Of a stretch of DNA of 6,165 nt, positions 5,629 to 6,165 are shown piece after piece. Source of the stretch: an uncultured Acetobacter sp. (GTDB lineage: Bacteria > Pseudomonadota > Alphaproteobacteria > Acetobacterales > Acetobacteraceae); NCBI RefSeq assembly GCF_937875265.1, contig NZ_CALLXM010000055.1, positions 1 to 6,165 on the forward strand. Reading direction: 5' to 3'. Position numbers and translations under genes: made by a program. The notes beneath the pieces were generated by a model that made no database searches, had not been told where the DNA came from, and saw only the letters and a list, made by a program, of their open reading frames with translations. Position 1 is the first letter of the stretch; every line of letters begins with the position of its first letter.

Positions 5629-6165
5629 TGCGCATCCGTATGCGCTTCTAACGGACTCTGGTCAAAAACCTGAGAAGACCGGGCTGGCGCACAGATCTGC
5701 CCCTTAAATGTCTCCCATATCTCTCCCTGCCCGACCTTGAGCACAAGCCGCGCAGGCCGCACGCAATGATGGCTGTCATCAAACACATCACCAGACACCC
5801 AGTGCAAAGTGACTTCACGCACTGCGCCGGGTTCCAGCACTACAGGCACAACATGCTGCATGGGCTTGCTTCCATGCGGCCCCGGCCTGCGGGCCTGAAC
5901 GGTTGTGCGCCTGAAAACAGACAGCAGATGGCCCTTATCATCCGCAAACTGCACAGTAGGGACAGAAGGCATGGTGCAGGCTTCAGAGCCTGTGTTTTTC
6001 AGCGTGACCACCGTGCCAGACTGCGACATGCCATCAAACGCGCCGTTACGGTCATCCAGCGCCATATTCAGATGGTTGGCCTGACAGGCGGGGGCTTGCG
6101 CAGAGCTTGTGAGGGGCGTTGCTTCAAATGATGTCACTGCCGCTGTTGCGGGGTCCAGATGGCAG
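5625..6165 (-). CDS. DUF4232-type exported protein or lipoprotein (5' end outside the window)
   Basis: The frame is open from the right edge to the TAA at 5625-5627, giving 179 visible residues. Counting from the in-frame GTG at 6137, Cys18 opens ACQANHLNMALDDRNGAF. This is followed by a beta-rich stretch with GTVVTLKNTGSEACTM (41-56), then Cys125 and Cys149. The four spaced Cys and the 'L-x-N-x-G...C' core fit DUF4232, a small beta-sandwich domain of exported proteins with no settled function. The GTG at 6137 is probably not the start: no signal peptide follows it and the frame continues upstream. The edge codons read Cys-His-Leu-Asp-Pro-Ala-Thr-Ala-Ala, so the Cys at 6162-6164 could be the lipidated Cys of a lipoprotein; the residues that would prove a lipobox lie outside. 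It is 33 bp upstream of the LysR gene on the same strand and may share its transcript. Confidence 0.7.
   Translation of the reverse strand, partial: CHLDPATAAVTSFEATPLTSSAQAPACQANHLNMALDDRNGAFDGMSQSGTVVTLKNTGSEACTMPSVPTVQFADDKGHLLSVFRRTTVQARRPGPHGSKPMQHVVPVVLEPGAVREVTLHWVSGDVFDDSHHCVRPARLVLKVGQGEIWETFKGQICAPARSSQVFDQSPLEAHTDAQ

Noticed and set aside
5660..5665. TTGACC on the minus strand as the -35 box of a LysR promoter
   Set aside because: At 17 nt spacing the -10 position reads CATACG, a poor match, so no promoter is claimed.
5766..6131. 121-residue plus-strand open frame opposite the DUF4232 gene
   Set aside because: The minus-strand frame has a domain-like pattern with spaced cysteines; this one is Arg/His-rich and has no ribosome site.
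4638..6138. Ten-base repeat TGATGTCACT at 4638-4647 and 6129-6138
   Set aside because: One copy is in a gap and the other is inside the DUF4232 coding region, with no shared context, so it is probably chance.

Overview
The window looks like chromosomal DNA from an alphaproteobacterium, most likely an acetic acid bacterium (Acetobacteraceae, Acetobacter-like). This rests on the moderately GC-rich codon use, the overall look of the TrpRS and LysR proteins, and the gene mix; it is inference, with no database search behind it.

Layout. The plus strand carries the last 42 codons of an unrecognised gene (1-128), then a complete tryptophanyl-tRNA synthetase gene, trpS (164-1159). Everything after that is on the minus strand and converges on trpS. 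In transcription order it reads: a DUF4232-type secreted protein or lipoprotein, cut by the right edge (6165-5625); a LysR-family regulator (5591-4689); a 12-helix FUSC/AaeB-like transporter (4598-2664); a small exported MliC-family lysozyme inhibitor (2537-2070); and a six-helix YoaK/DUF1275 membrane protein (2003-1239). Coding density is high. No tRNA, rRNA, insertion sequence, CRISPR array or phage gene is visible, and no reading frame looks broken.

Start sites. Two starts should be moved inward from the longest open frame. The FUSC gene has an AGGAGG Shine-Dalgarno 7 nt before the ATG at 4598. The MliC gene has GGAG 6 nt before a GTG at 2537, directly in front of a signal peptide. The LysR gene starts at a GTG (5591) behind GAGG.

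How the genes may work together. Four of the five minus-strand proteins are predicted to be in the membrane or exported, so the block has an envelope theme: export of aromatic or weak acids (FUSC), protection of the wall from lysozyme (MliC), an exported DUF4232 protein and a DUF1275 membrane protein. The LysR gene lies upstream of the transporter in the same direction. The gap between them holds a perfect T-N11-A dyad of the LysR type, so local regulation of the transporter is a reasonable hypothesis. The AaeA-type fusion protein and the small AaeX/DUF1656 partner are absent on both sides of the FUSC gene.

No clearly new multi-gene system is apparent. The unexplained signals are in the short intergenic gaps: a near-perfect 20-bp palindrome over the DUF1275 start codon, a leader before the MliC gene with two competing stems, and an AAACGTTTAT motif shared by the gaps before the LysR and FUSC genes.
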